Source of the DNA: an uncultured delta proteobacterium
GTDB lineage: Bacteria; Myxococcota_A; Polyangia; Polyangiales; Polyangiaceae
NCBI GenBank assembly: GCA_903892415.1
Contig: CAITIQ010000179.1
Location: 1-64,000 of the forward strand
Length of the DNA stretch: 64,000 nt
Reading direction: 5' to 3'
In this document: positions 25,886 through 34,829 of the stretch, piece after piece
Layout of the letters: every line of letters starts with the position of its first letter
Position numbering within the stretch: position 1 is the stretch's first letter
Notes under the pieces: generated by a model
Databases searched by the model: none
What the model saw: only the letters and a program-made list of their open reading frames with translations
Told to the model about the DNA's origin: nothing
Made by a program: the position numbers and the translations under genes

Positions 25886-27112
25886 CTACGGCTCGAGCAG
25901 AGAGTTGGGTGGGGACGGGCAATCAAGCGTGCGGATGAAGGCCACGAGGTCGTCAACGTTGCGGCCCACGTTTACTCCATCGAGCAGCGGGTCGAGCTGG
26001 CCAACTTGTGCGCCGTCACCCTGGTCTCCATCATTCCCATCGTTGCCACGCCCGCCTCGGCGGTAGGTATTTCGGATGAAGCCCTCGAGCGTCTCGTGTT
26101 CGCCCGTGTGGCCAAAGAGGCGGCGCTGTCCGGCGCCGCGCAGGCTCGCGGTTCGGAACGCGCCGCGCGTGCCGGTTTCAGTGCTCATGCCAGCAAGCTT
26201 CGCCGCCCCCGCTGCTGGGTCGTCCGAGTAGCTGCCCGCCCCATTGAACGGATTGGCGAGTAGCGAGGGAATGGCCCGCTCTCGACCAACATCCTGCGCG
26301 CTCTCACTCAGCCCCAAGTTGTGGAATTCACCGTCGGAAAACGCCTTGCCGCTGTGGCAGCGTACGCAGCCTTCACGCATGAAGGCTGCTGCGCCGTTGC
26401 TTTCCTCCTCCGTCAACTCGAGTTCGCCACGCACCCATTGATCGAAGCGGGTATCGGTGCATAGTAGCTTTCGCTCATAAGCCTCTATCGACTTGCCGAC
26501 ATTCGTGAAGATCCGCTGCGCGATATCCTTTTGCTCTTCGGTCATCGCCAGCCACTCGCTCGAATCGGGCTTTGCTCTGGCCGGTAATGCACTCAGGTCG
26601 GGGAGCTGGCCAAAGACGGCCTCGTAGTCTGTGCGGTAGTTCTCGGCGATGAAATGAGCGACCTCGTTGCGCGTGAAGTCCATCTCCTTGGGGTTCTCGA
26701 GCGCCATGAGCGGCTGTAGCCAAAGCGAGTCGGCTCCGCCGTCCCACAAGAAGAAGGTCTGCATGGCAGCAGCGGTAATGGGCATGGCGTGTCGCGTTCC
26801 GGCCTGGCCCTCCACACCCAACGAGCGCGACCTCGGGTCGGAGAAGCCTTCCTCGGGGTCGTGGCAGGACGCACAGGCAACCTCGCCGGTTCGGCTGAGC
26901 CGAGTATCGAAGAATAGCCGCTGTCCGAGGGCTGCGGCCGACGGATCATCCGCGTGAGCGTTGGTGCTGGACGGTGGCAAGTCACTCGCGACGAGTTCCA
27001 TCTCGAGCAGCTCTTCTTCATTGTTTGCGTCGAGGCCGCGGTCACCTCCTTCACGGTCGCAGGCGATCATCAATGCAATGGAAAAACGCGGCAGAAGTGC
27101 GCGCATACGCAT
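25886..27112 (-). CDS. Di-heme cytochrome c peroxidase-family lipoprotein
   Basis: 408 aa. Two c-type haem motifs are present, CASCH near residue 78 and CVRCH near 250, with the family context LGQRLFFDTRLS, FSDPRSRSLGV, and RGAFRTASLRG near the C-terminus. The signal peptide ends ALMIAC, so it is a periplasmic or envelope lipoprotein. This group (CcpA/MauG/MbnH-like) includes true peroxidases and enzymes that modify proteins. AAAGGACG lies before the start. No partner that would indicate a substrate is adjacent. Confidence 0.9.
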   Translation of the reverse strand: MRMRALLPRFSIALMIACDREGGDRGLDANNEEELLEMELVASDLPPSSTNAHADDPSAAALGQRLFFDTRLSRTGEVACASCHDPEEGFSDPRSRSLGVEGQAGTRHAMPITAAAMQTFFLWDGGADSLWLQPLMALENPKEMDFTRNEVAHFIAENYRTDYEAVFGQLPDLSALPARAKPDSSEWLAMTEEQKDIAQRIFTNVGKSIEAYERKLLCTDTRFDQWVRGELELTEEESNGAAAFMREGCVRCHSGKAFSDGEFHNLGLSESAQDVGRERAIPSLLANPFNGAGSYSDDPAAGAAKLAGMSTETGTRGAFRTASLRGAGQRRLFGHTGEHETLEGFIRNTYRRGGRGNDGNDGDQGDGAQVGQLDPLLDGVNVGRNVDDLVAFIRTLDCPSPPNSLLEP

Positions 27113-27375
27113 GTTGCAAACGTCCTTTCGGGCTGACCTGCGCCGCTAGGCTTGAACAAGTTCACAATGGGCGAACGAGCAAGCTCCGGTGTCCCCCGGC
27201 GCGAGTCAGTTATCGTGTTTGCTTGTGTTGGCCGCAGCTTCACAATCTCTTCAACGTCGACTGCGGATTCCGCATGCAGGGTGTCGATATCGCATTGTGT
27301 AGGAGCGCGGAGCGCAGGCCCCGCAGCAAATGGGGGGCGGTATCGGGCTGAAGTCCGCGAGCCAAAGCGCCGTGT

Positions 27376-27381
27376 TAGCTT
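27376..27381 (+). promoter_or_regulatory. Putative -10 element (TAGCTT) of the 585-aa lipoprotein gene
   Basis: GTGTTAGCTT is followed by seven bases and then ATGATG, so transcription starting seven bases downstream would begin at the start codon. The remaining 250 bases between this gene and the divergent peroxidase-like gene hold no gene that I can support. Confidence 0.45.
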
Positions 27382-27388
27382 CCGCAAA

Positions 27389-29146
27389 ATGATGCGCCAA
27401 CAAGGTCTACTGCTCGCTACGTTCGTATCCTTCTCCCTTGGCTGTTCGAGTGAGGCCACTCCAACGGCGGGGGGCAAGAGCGCGGCGCCCGCAACGAGCG
27501 GCAGCGGCTCGGCGGCCGCGTCAGCCTCTGGCCCGAGCATGAAGGGCAGCAAGGGCTCTGCTCCCGGTGGCGACGCCGCCGTTCCCGAGGCACCGGCCGG
27601 CGAGCCGGTACCGGTGTTCAAGACGCATGAACTACCTGCGCCAAGCAAGCCGGTAGCCGGCTTCTTACCGAACACGGGCGGCTTCAAATTTCAGAACTAC
27701 GGCAATGACAAGGGCTACCGGAACCTTACCTCCTTGGAGTTGCGCCGAATGTTCGGTGACAAGGTTTGCTCCAGCCTCGAGGGGGACAGTTGCATCCTCA
27801 CGCCGCAGGCCGAGCAGTGGATGGAGCAGCAGAATAAGGGGATGGGCGGCGGCCACTGCGAGGGCTTCGCCGCGTTGAGCGTGCTGATGCAACGAGGGCA
27901 GATCGACCCGGCGCTATTTGGCGCTTCGGGGGCGTTTGGCTTGGAGATCGACGGCAATGAGAAGCTACAGCGCGAGATCGCCTATTGGTTCGTGACCCAA
28001 GGCGTACTGCCGATGGCGCAGGCGGAAGACAAGACGCTGACTCCCACGGAGGTCGTCGCCAAGATCGAGGCTGAGCTAAAGAGCGGCAATGAGTCCTATA
28101 CGCTTGGTATCTACCAGCCGGGCTACACGGCAGGCCATGCCACCACTCCCTACGCTGTTGTCGAGAAGGAGAACGACATCGTTTGGATTCTTCACTACGA
28201 CAACAACTATCCCGGTGAAGAGCGCCGTATCGAGGTTGATAAGAAGGCCAACACCTGGAGCTACACCACCGCCGCCGATCCGAACGGCGCTGAGTCGGGC
28301 TACAAGGGTGATGCCTCCACCAAGACGCTGACGATTGCTCCTTCCTCGGTGCGCACTGGCCCGATGGTCTGCCACTTCTGCGGTGATGCCGAGGCTGGCG
28401 GTGGAGGGGCAGCCAAGGGCTCGCTTGGCGCTCTGGCGCTGCGCGAGATCATGATGGAGGGAGGCGGAGACGTGCTGATCACTGATGGCACCGGCAAGCG
28501 TCTCGGTTACGTGGACGACAAGCTCGTCAACGAAATCCCTGGTGCCTTGTTTGCCGCAGAAAAGTCCGGTGACCCCGACGGCGAGCCCTCTTACTTCGTA
28601 CCCACGGGCAAGGAGTTGAAGATCCTCCTCGACGGTTCAGACCTGCAGCAGGAGTCCCCGTCTGACCTCGTGCTCGTGGGTCCAGGCTATACGCTGGGAG
28701 TCGAGGGAATTTCGCTGGGCAAGGGACAACGAGACGAGATCGACTTCGCGGCTGATTGGAGCTCGGTTCGCTATGTCACGCAGCAAAGCGAGACCCCGAC
28801 GATCGTGGTCGGAATCGAGACGGCCGGTGCTGACTATACGTTTGAGTTGAACGTGGATGGCGACGGCGACGGACAGACGGTCGCGCTCGGGCTCGACCTT
28901 GCTAAGGGGCAGCTCGTATTGAACGTGGATGGCGGCCCCGCTAAGAGCAACTTCTCCTTGGAATTGGAGATGATCACCGACAAGGGCAAGCAGACCTTCA
29001 AACACAAGGGCCTCGACGTCGGAGCCGATCAGGTGGCTCGCTTCGACTACGGCGGCTGGAAAGGCGATAAGGCTCCGTTGCACGTCGTCATCCTGGACGG
29101 CGCCGGCGCGGTCGTAGAGGAAGAGGACGCGAGCGACGAGGAGTAG
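27389..29146 (+). CDS. Large lipoprotein with a papain-like cysteine-peptidase-like core
   Basis: 585 aa from ATG 27389; the ORF track starts 79 codons too early. The signal peptide ends SFSLGCSS (lipobox), then a Gly/Ser/Ala/Pro linker to about residue 80. A conserved-looking core follows: GGHCEGFAALSVLMQ, then GHATTPYAVVEKENDIVWILHYDNNYPGEERRI. Cys and His in that order with DNN in a beta-strand context are reminiscent of papain-fold (clan CA/C39-like) peptidases. The C-terminal 270 residues are beta-rich with CHFCG. I do not know a named family; peptidase activity is an inference. Confidence 0.7.
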   Translation: MMRQQGLLLATFVSFSLGCSSEATPTAGGKSAAPATSGSGSAAASASGPSMKGSKGSAPGGDAAVPEAPAGEPVPVFKTHELPAPSKPVAGFLPNTGGFKFQNYGNDKGYRNLTSLELRRMFGDKVCSSLEGDSCILTPQAEQWMEQQNKGMGGGHCEGFAALSVLMQRGQIDPALFGASGAFGLEIDGNEKLQREIAYWFVTQGVLPMAQAEDKTLTPTEVVAKIEAELKSGNESYTLGIYQPGYTAGHATTPYAVVEKENDIVWILHYDNNYPGEERRIEVDKKANTWSYTTAADPNGAESGYKGDASTKTLTIAPSSVRTGPMVCHFCGDAEAGGGGAAKGSLGALALREIMMEGGGDVLITDGTGKRLGYVDDKLVNEIPGALFAAEKSGDPDGEPSYFVPTGKELKILLDGSDLQQESPSDLVLVGPGYTLGVEGISLGKGQRDEIDFAADWSSVRYVTQQSETPTIVVGIETAGADYTFELNVDGDGDGQTVALGLDLAKGQLVLNVDGGPAKSNFSLELEMITDKGKQTFKHKGLDVGADQVARFDYGGWKGDKAPLHVVILDGAGAVVEEEDASDEE

Positions 29147-29181
29147 CCGCAAGCCGCACGAGGTTGGTGGGGCGCGCCCTG

Positions 29182-31368
29182 CTATTGTTCTTCGAGCGCC
29201 CCGCTGTCCGCAGTTGTTTGCAGTTCCGAATTGGGCAGTGGGTGGTCTGCCTCTCCGTGGCTGGTGAAGCGCTCGAGGAGGCTCAGCAAGCGTGCCGCCA
29301 TCTCTGGTTGCCTATCCGAAAGGTCCACCAATTCCTCAGGGTCCTTGGTGAGGTTAAAAAGGGCTGCCGTATTGCGCCGGCGATCGACGATTAACTTGTA
29401 GTCGCCCAGGATGACGGCCTTGAGATCTTGGCCTTGGGTCGGGCCCTTGAAGCGATGCCCCTCGGTGAACACAGGCCGGTCTTTCGGATAACGTTGTTCG
29501 AGAATGAGCGGTAGCAGGTTCAGTCCATCGAGCTCGTTCGACGGAGCGCGCGCCAGCGCCACCAACGTTGCCGTCAAGTCGATGGCCGCAACGGGTTGCG
29601 TATAACTCTTCGCCGCAACACCGGGCAGCTTGATGATCAACGGGACACGCACTTGCTCGTCGAAGAGCGAGGTCCCATGGCCGCTGTGCCGATGTTCGCT
29701 GAAGGCTTCACCGTGGTCGGCGACGAGCGCCACGACAGTGCGGTCCAGCAGTTGGCGCTGCTCGAGCTGGGTCAGTAAGTCTCCGAAGGCGCGGTCGAGC
29801 TCGCGTAGCCCCTCTCCGTAGCGCTCGCGACTGCGCTTGTTCTCGTGCGGGTCGTAGAAGTGAATCCACTGAAACCACGGCTCCTCCTGCGCCGGGGTCA
29901 GGTGGAGCAAGGCTTGCTCCAGAACTCGCTGGGAGGTTGGAAAGCTCCAGTCTTTCTCGGTTAGATCGTCAAACTGCTGAAAGCCCCGCTCGAAGCCTAC
30001 GCCCGGGCGAAAGAAGTCTCCATCCGCATAGGCGGTGGCCATCGTCCGGTAACCCGCAGCCGAAAGGCGCTCCGCTAAGGTGTTGTTCGGTGGAACGTTC
30101 GCGATCGTGGTGTAGGACTGAGCCGGCCGCTTGCCCTCCGCCGAGTGAGGGTTGATGAACCGTCCGCCGACCCAGGGCCATAACTCCCAGTCGATGTATG
30201 CGCTGTAGCGGCCACACATCAGAGTTCCCATGCCCAGCGCTGTGCGTGGGCCACCGGAGTATGCGCGCTCGAAACGCGAGCTGCTCTCGGCAAACGCCAG
30301 AAGGTTCGGTACGTCGGCCGTGTTCTTCGTGAAGATGTCTCCGCGCAGCGTATCCACCGAAACCAAAAGCAGATTCAGCCGCTTTGGTAGTGGATTGAAG
30401 CTTAGCTCTTGCTCGAAGCGAATCGGCTCTCCGATCGGAACGACCTTCTTGCGCGGGGGAGCTGGCAATAGCGAGAGCATTGACTGGCCAAGCGGGGAAC
30501 GCTGCAGCGAGCTCCGCAACTGGATGTCCTGCAAACGGCCAACGGTGGCAGTCGCATATCCGAGCGCTCCGATTGTCAAGGCGAAGGCCAACGCGCTGGC
30601 GGGCCGCAGAGCTCGCGACGGAACAAGCGAAGCAAGGCCGCGCAGCCCCGCATCGAGGGTGAGCAGGCCCAGCACGCCCAGCCAGAGGTGGACGTCCGGG
30701 TACAGGTCAACCAGCACCCTGCGGTCGACCTCCAAGAGCGCGACGCCAAAGACGACGACCGCTCCAGCCGCCGCTCTCTGGTAGCGCGAAAGGACCGCCT
30801 CAGCGCTGGGGATTACGAAGCGCGTTGCGAGCGGCAGCACCAGCGCGGTCGATACGAGCCAAGACGCCAAGAACAAGCCGACATGGAGCTCGCCCGTGCG
30901 CGGCTGGACGTTGACCATTGTCCCGGTGGCGACGTTCATAGCGATAAAAGCGGCTGTCAGCGTCGCGGCGGACCAAAGCGATGCAAACCCCCACTTGGAC
31001 GCCGGGTACAACGTTGGCGTTCCAGCCAGCGAGAAGGCAATTGCGGCAGCCAACGCCGTAAGAACAAGGGCCGCAGGCGTCCAACTGGGCAATGCGTTGC
31101 CTGCCAGCCACCAGCGTACGAGTCCAAGCGTCAGCGGCCCCAGGGCCAAGGTCGCCGGGGCAAGACGCTTGATGACGGGGAGGACTCGCTGTGGAACCGC
31201 TACGCGCGTGAAAGCGAACTCAAGCAGATTGAGAACGACGCTTGCGAGTGCAAGCCAGCCGGCGAGCGTTAGCAGTGCCGCGGGACTGAGCGACCGCGCG
31301 TCGCTCGCTACCACGTAGGCGAGCGTTAGGACGGTAGCGATGGCTCGAGTCGGCAGCGTTCGAAGCAC
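29182..31368 (-). CDS. Membrane-anchored sulfatase/alkaline-phosphatase-fold protein
   Basis: 728 aa from GTG 31368. About eight transmembrane segments fill the first 270 residues, followed by a periplasmic sulfatase-fold domain: LLLVSVDTLRGDIF (metal Asp), FYDPHENKRSRE, VVALVADHGEAFSEHRHSGHGTSLFDEQVRVPL. The nucleophile region reads AYSGGPRTALGMGTLMCGRY and lacks the C/S-x-P-x-R needed to form formylglycine; Thr is the likely nucleophile, as in LtaS/phosphoethanolamine-transferase relatives. It may therefore move or hydrolyse phospho groups rather than sulfate. The substrate is unknown. It converges with the large lipoprotein gene. Confidence 0.85.
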   Translation of the reverse strand: MLRTLPTRAIATVLTLAYVVASDARSLSPAALLTLAGWLALASVVLNLLEFAFTRVAVPQRVLPVIKRLAPATLALGPLTLGLVRWWLAGNALPSWTPAALVLTALAAAIAFSLAGTPTLYPASKWGFASLWSAATLTAAFIAMNVATGTMVNVQPRTGELHVGLFLASWLVSTALVLPLATRFVIPSAEAVLSRYQRAAAGAVVVFGVALLEVDRRVLVDLYPDVHLWLGVLGLLTLDAGLRGLASLVPSRALRPASALAFALTIGALGYATATVGRLQDIQLRSSLQRSPLGQSMLSLLPAPPRKKVVPIGEPIRFEQELSFNPLPKRLNLLLVSVDTLRGDIFTKNTADVPNLLAFAESSSRFERAYSGGPRTALGMGTLMCGRYSAYIDWELWPWVGGRFINPHSAEGKRPAQSYTTIANVPPNNTLAERLSAAGYRTMATAYADGDFFRPGVGFERGFQQFDDLTEKDWSFPTSQRVLEQALLHLTPAQEEPWFQWIHFYDPHENKRSRERYGEGLRELDRAFGDLLTQLEQRQLLDRTVVALVADHGEAFSEHRHSGHGTSLFDEQVRVPLIIKLPGVAAKSYTQPVAAIDLTATLVALARAPSNELDGLNLLPLILEQRYPKDRPVFTEGHRFKGPTQGQDLKAVILGDYKLIVDRRRNTAALFNLTKDPEELVDLSDRQPEMAARLLSLLERFTSHGEADHPLPNSELQTTADSGALEEQ

Positions 31369-31443
31369 GCGCCGTCCCTACCACAGCGCGAGCATGGTTG
31401 GCGCTTCCTTGGCGTGGCCGGTGCTCCGCGAATGCCGCTTCCC

Positions 31444-32010
31444 TTACGGAAGAGCGGTGGCGCAGCAGCTATCACCCTTCTCACAGGAGATGGTGGGCTG
31501 GGTACAGGTTACGGTCTGTTCGTCGCGTGAGCAGGTGCACTCGGCTCCGAGCAGGGTACCCTCCGGACCAATGACTTCTGCGCATTGGGTCTCGTGGACC
31601 TGCTTGTTCTTGTATTCGAAGAAGCTGCAGAGACCATTCTCTGTGTCTGTGCCGCCCCAAGGGCCCACGGTGCATAGACTATAGGCCAGCCCAACGTCTC
31701 CGCACTCGCTGAACCCGGCGCCGCAGGAGTAGCCGCGTAGAATCGTCTCGCAATTGATAAAAGCGCGGGCCTCTTCGCTGCATGCTGGTTTGTCGTCAAA
31801 GACGTAGTCACAGTTCTCAAAACACTCTTCGTTGGTCCATTGGTAGCAATCGAGTGTGGCCTGGCAATAGGCAATGCACTCCGGATTGTTACCTATGTAG
31901 AAATCGTCCTGCAGGTCCTCGAGCCAACGTTCTCCAGGCGGGCCTTCGGCATCGCAGGCGCTAAAAACCGTCAGGCCGATGACTTGTATAACTCGATTGA
32001 GACGCATCAC
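31444..32010 (-). CDS. Cys-rich lipoprotein, last gene of the sigma/FecR operon
   Basis: 188 aa with a lipoprotein signal (VIGLTVFSACDAE). The mature part has about 20 Cys in short spacings (CIAYCQATLDCYQW, ENCDYVF, CTCSRDEQTVTC, GDSCC), suggesting a disulfide-rich extracytoplasmic domain. Its ATG overlaps the stop of the preceding paralogue as ATGA, indicating coupled translation. No family is recognised; it resembles the next gene in Cys pattern (CTC...TC near the end, terminal CC). Confidence 0.75.
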   Translation of the reverse strand: MMRLNRVIQVIGLTVFSACDAEGPPGERWLEDLQDDFYIGNNPECIAYCQATLDCYQWTNEECFENCDYVFDDKPACSEEARAFINCETILRGYSCGAGFSECGDVGLAYSLCTVGPWGGTDTENGLCSFFEYKNKQVHETQCAEVIGPEGTLLGAECTCSRDEQTVTCTQPTISCEKGDSCCATALP

Positions 32011-32687
32011 ACTGGCACCGATGAGCAGCAGCCACCGCTATACATGTCAAAGCCGCAGACTTGACCGGCGTTTTCGCAGGTCTTGACCGGTTCGTCGCCA
32101 AAGTAGCAGGTACAGGTGCGGGTGCCGTCGGCCGGGTTATCTAGGCACTCTTCGACCAGAATATCTCCGCCGCATAGGCCGCTGCTGGAGCAACCGTTGG
32201 GAAGGGTGAGAATGGCCGAGCCAACACAGTACGAGGGCGGAGCACACTCATTGAGCGCAATCACCTCTTTGAGACAGTCGAGGGTCGTCAGGGAGCATTC
32301 CTCTGGAGCAAGCCGATCGAGGCAGTCAATGATTGCTTTGGCTTCCGCTTCGCAACCTTCGATGATTACGCTCTCGCAGTTGGTTTCACAGAAGCCCTTC
32401 CAAACCTGACAGTCAAACGAGCCCGAGCAGAGCCCACTGCAGGCAGCATCTACTTCAGCGCGCGTCGCTGTCGGTAACTGGTCGCTTTCTTCGGTTTCGA
32501 TGGGAATGAGCACAATTTCTTGCGAGCAGGCTGGTAGCAGCAAGAGTGCGAACAAGTGCGCTCTTACTCGTCTGCTGCCCGCGGAGACCGTGGGTTGATG
32601 GAGATAGCGTGAGGTCATCGAGGATGGAGCTACCTCGTTGGCTGCAGACGGCTCACCATTCTTCGTTCGTCCGCTTTTATTGTTCAT
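32007..32687 (-). CDS. Cys-rich lipoprotein paralogue in the sigma/FecR operon
   Basis: 226 aa from ATG 32687, chosen because it overlaps the previous stop as ATGA. The n-region is unusually long (about 40 residues) before AHLFALLLLPACSQE, so ATG 32618 is an alternative. The mature chain has repeated Cys: ACSGLCSGSFDCQVWKGFC, ETNCES, then CTCYFGDEPVKTC and a terminal GGCCSS. It shares the layout of the downstream gene, pointing to an old tandem duplication. Extracytoplasmic and of unknown function. Confidence 0.75.
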   Translation of the reverse strand: MNNKSGRTKNGEPSAANEVAPSSMTSRYLHQPTVSAGSRRVRAHLFALLLLPACSQEIVLIPIETEESDQLPTATRAEVDAACSGLCSGSFDCQVWKGFCETNCESVIIEGCEAEAKAIIDCLDRLAPEECSLTTLDCLKEVIALNECAPPSYCVGSAILTLPNGCSSSGLCGGDILVEECLDNPADGTRTCTCYFGDEPVKTCENAGQVCGFDMYSGGCCSSVPV

Positions 32688-33667
32688 AGCTTGAAGCCCA
32701 CTCCCAAGGAGCCCGAACAAAGCGGCCAGCCAACCGAGGCCGCGGTACGGCCATCAACGACATAATCCGTCTTCGGCAGCGTTAGCCCGCACCCAAACTC
32801 CGAGTCGATCGCGAACTGCTCTGTCGCCCATAGCGATAGTCCGAGCGAGAGATTGAGGACGGCTGTCGCGCCGAGGTCATCACCGTTCGCGCGTTGGGCT
32901 GAGCCTTCGGCTTCGGCGTAGGCGACGTGGACGCCCAGTCCGAGAGAGGCGCGCGGGTCGAGCCAACGTGAGTCGGGGAAGGGGTGCACCTCCGAGACGA
33001 ACATGCCAAGCCCTTGACTGAGCGATAGGTCTCCTTCCAGGACCGATAGCGAGGCTGGAAAGGTCGGAGGAACGATGGTTGCGCCGAGCGTTAGGTAGTC
33101 TCCGGCCTGCAGTCCGATGTCGGCGGCGAGGTGAGCGCTCGGTGGGAAGCCCGTGCCGCCGAACAGCACCGTTGGTGCGAGCCGCAAGGTGAGGATGGGC
33201 GCACTAGGCACCGCGAGCGCGGGCCCAAGAATCCGTTCCACGACATCGGAGCTGCGCGTTGGGGAAGGGCTGATGCGGATCTCGAGCAAGCTGGCTCTGA
33301 GCAGCTCAACGCTCTTTGTTACCGCGGTTGCCTCTGAGCCCGCGCCCCCTTCGACCGGGATGCGGCGAAGCACCATCTTCTCGGTGGTCCTGTCGGCAAT
33401 CCAAATATCCATTCCGGCCGGCTGGCGCTCGAGCAGGATGGTGGCGATCGCGTCGTTGTCCTCGGCCATGGTCTCGAGCACCCTCGGATCGGAGCTGGCA
33501 GGGCGTTCTCTAAAGACTGTATCGATGCCCAGTTGGGCGAGCTCAGCTTGCAAGCGAAGGGCGAGCGGACCCTCCGCGAGGACGACGACTCGGTCGGCCG
33601 CATAGAGGCTCCGGGGCGCGCCGAGGGCCAAGAGGCCGGCTAGCGTCAATTCAAGGCGCCGCTTCAT
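32684..33667 (-). CDS. Exported outer-membrane-type protein of the sigma/FecR operon
   Basis: 327 aa from ATG 33667. A Sec signal peptide (ELTLAGLLALGAPRSLYA) is followed by an alpha/beta segment of about 110 residues (VVVLAEGPLALRLQAELAQLGIDTV). The rest is beta-rich with alternating strands (PILTLRLAPTVLFGG, HLAADIGLQAGDYLTLGATIV) and ends GSLGVGFKL, with a penultimate aromatic context like outer-membrane barrels. Its start overlaps the FecR/TPR gene by 17 bases. The barrel is a prediction; no family was recognised. Confidence 0.7.
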   Translation of the reverse strand: MKRRLELTLAGLLALGAPRSLYAADRVVVLAEGPLALRLQAELAQLGIDTVFRERPASSDPRVLETMAEDNDAIATILLERQPAGMDIWIADRTTEKMVLRRIPVEGGAGSEATAVTKSVELLRASLLEIRISPSPTRSSDVVERILGPALAVPSAPILTLRLAPTVLFGGTGFPPSAHLAADIGLQAGDYLTLGATIVPPTFPASLSVLEGDLSLSQGLGMFVSEVHPFPDSRWLDPRASLGLGVHVAYAEAEGSAQRANGDDLGATAVLNLSLGLSLWATEQFAIDSEFGCGLTLPKTDYVVDGRTAASVGWPLCSGSLGVGFKL

Positions 33668-34829
33668 CGAGGATGGTTTTCGCGAGTCGAGCGTGCGCTC
33701 CGTTGGGGAAGCGCGCGAGATAACGGCTGGCGGCAGCGCGCGCTGCTTGCTTGTTGCTGCCGCGATGTTGAATCTCGAGCAGGCGGCCAAGCGCCTCCGG
33801 TGCAAGCGTGCCGTTCGGTGCTTCCGCGAGGTACTGCTCGAAGAAGGTCCCCGCCGAGGCCGATGGGAACGCGGCTACACCCAGCGAAAAGAGCGCGCGT
33901 TGAGCTTCGAGCGAGCCTGCAAAGCGCTCTCGGACTTTGGTGTACGCGCGGACGCCGAGAGAGGACTTCCCGCCCAACCGACATGCATCACCAAGCAGCA
34001 GCAGTTCTGACGCCGAACTCCTGGCCAGAACGCCATCGAAGCCGGCCGACTCCGCTGCCTCCACGGCCTGCTTGTATTTGCCTTCGAGGGCGAGCGCCTG
34101 CCAGTTGGGTTGGTCGTTCGAGGCGCTTGGCTTCGACGTCGACGGCGCAACGACTGTCGCGCTGGCGTTCGAGGGGGCTTGTGCCGTAGGGGCTGGCGAC
34201 GGAGGCGATACTGCGCTTTCGGGCTTTGCGCCGAACTCGAGCCTTTGGCCCGCGACCACGAGCCGTGGCTCGACTTCACCACCACTGACGCGAACACTGC
34301 CGTCCAACATCTCGAGATCGAATCGCTCGCTCTTCGGCTCCCAGGTCAGATCGAAGCGAGTGCCTTTCACCTCGACGAGGTACGGTCCGGCCAGAAACTC
34401 CCAACGCCGCCCTCGTTCGGGGGGCACCGAGATCCGCATTCGACCTTGCTGCAATCGCACGCGCCCCCCGAGGTCGTTGCGCTCGATAACCTGGCCCTGG
34501 CCGCCCATAGCGAGCAAGACGGTGGTGCCGTCCTCAAACACGAACGCACCGTCCTCGGCAGCAGCGGTCAGTGCGCTCGGAACCGGCTGTGGCGCGGATG
34601 CGACCCGCGGTGGGTCGGCAGGCTGGACGTCTTTGCGCAGCAGAGCGAACAACAGCAGGGCGATGGCCACGGCCGCCGGGCCGAGCACCCAACTCCAGCG
34701 CCATGCTGGCTTTGGTCGCGAGGTGCGTGAGCGTCGCAACGTTTCACGAACGACTTGCTCGGACAGCCGCTCTGCGGCTTGATCCTGACGCTTTGCAACG
34801 GCGCGGCCGAGGTCTTCGAGCGAGTTCAT
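33651..34829 (-). CDS. FecR-like anti-sigma protein with TPR-like C-terminus
   Basis: 392 aa from ATG 34829 (ATGA overlap with the sigma stop). The N-terminus [21 protein letters not shown] is cytoplasmic, a TM lies at about residues 50-68 (LGPAAVAIALLLFALL), and a FecR beta-domain covers about 90-200 (VLLAMGGQGQVIERNDLGG, RVRLQQGRMRISVPP, YLVEVKGTRFDLTW). After a Pro/Ser linker come about three TPR-like helical hairpins (LEGKYKQAVEAAESAGFDG, YLARFPNGAHARLAKTIL). It likely restrains the adjacent ECF sigma and couples it to an envelope cue. Confidence 0.85.
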   Translation of the reverse strand: MNSLEDLGRAVAKRQDQAAERLSEQVVRETLRRSRTSRPKPAWRWSWVLGPAAVAIALLLFALLRKDVQPADPPRVASAPQPVPSALTAAAEDGAFVFEDGTTVLLAMGGQGQVIERNDLGGRVRLQQGRMRISVPPERGRRWEFLAGPYLVEVKGTRFDLTWEPKSERFDLEMLDGSVRVSGGEVEPRLVVAGQRLEFGAKPESAVSPPSPAPTAQAPSNASATVVAPSTSKPSASNDQPNWQALALEGKYKQAVEAAESAGFDGVLARSSASELLLLGDACRLGGKSSLGVRAYTKVRERFAGSLEAQRALFSLGVAAFPSASAGTFFEQYLAEAPNGTLAPEALGRLLEIQHRGSNKQAARAAASRYLARFPNGAHARLAKTILDEAAP

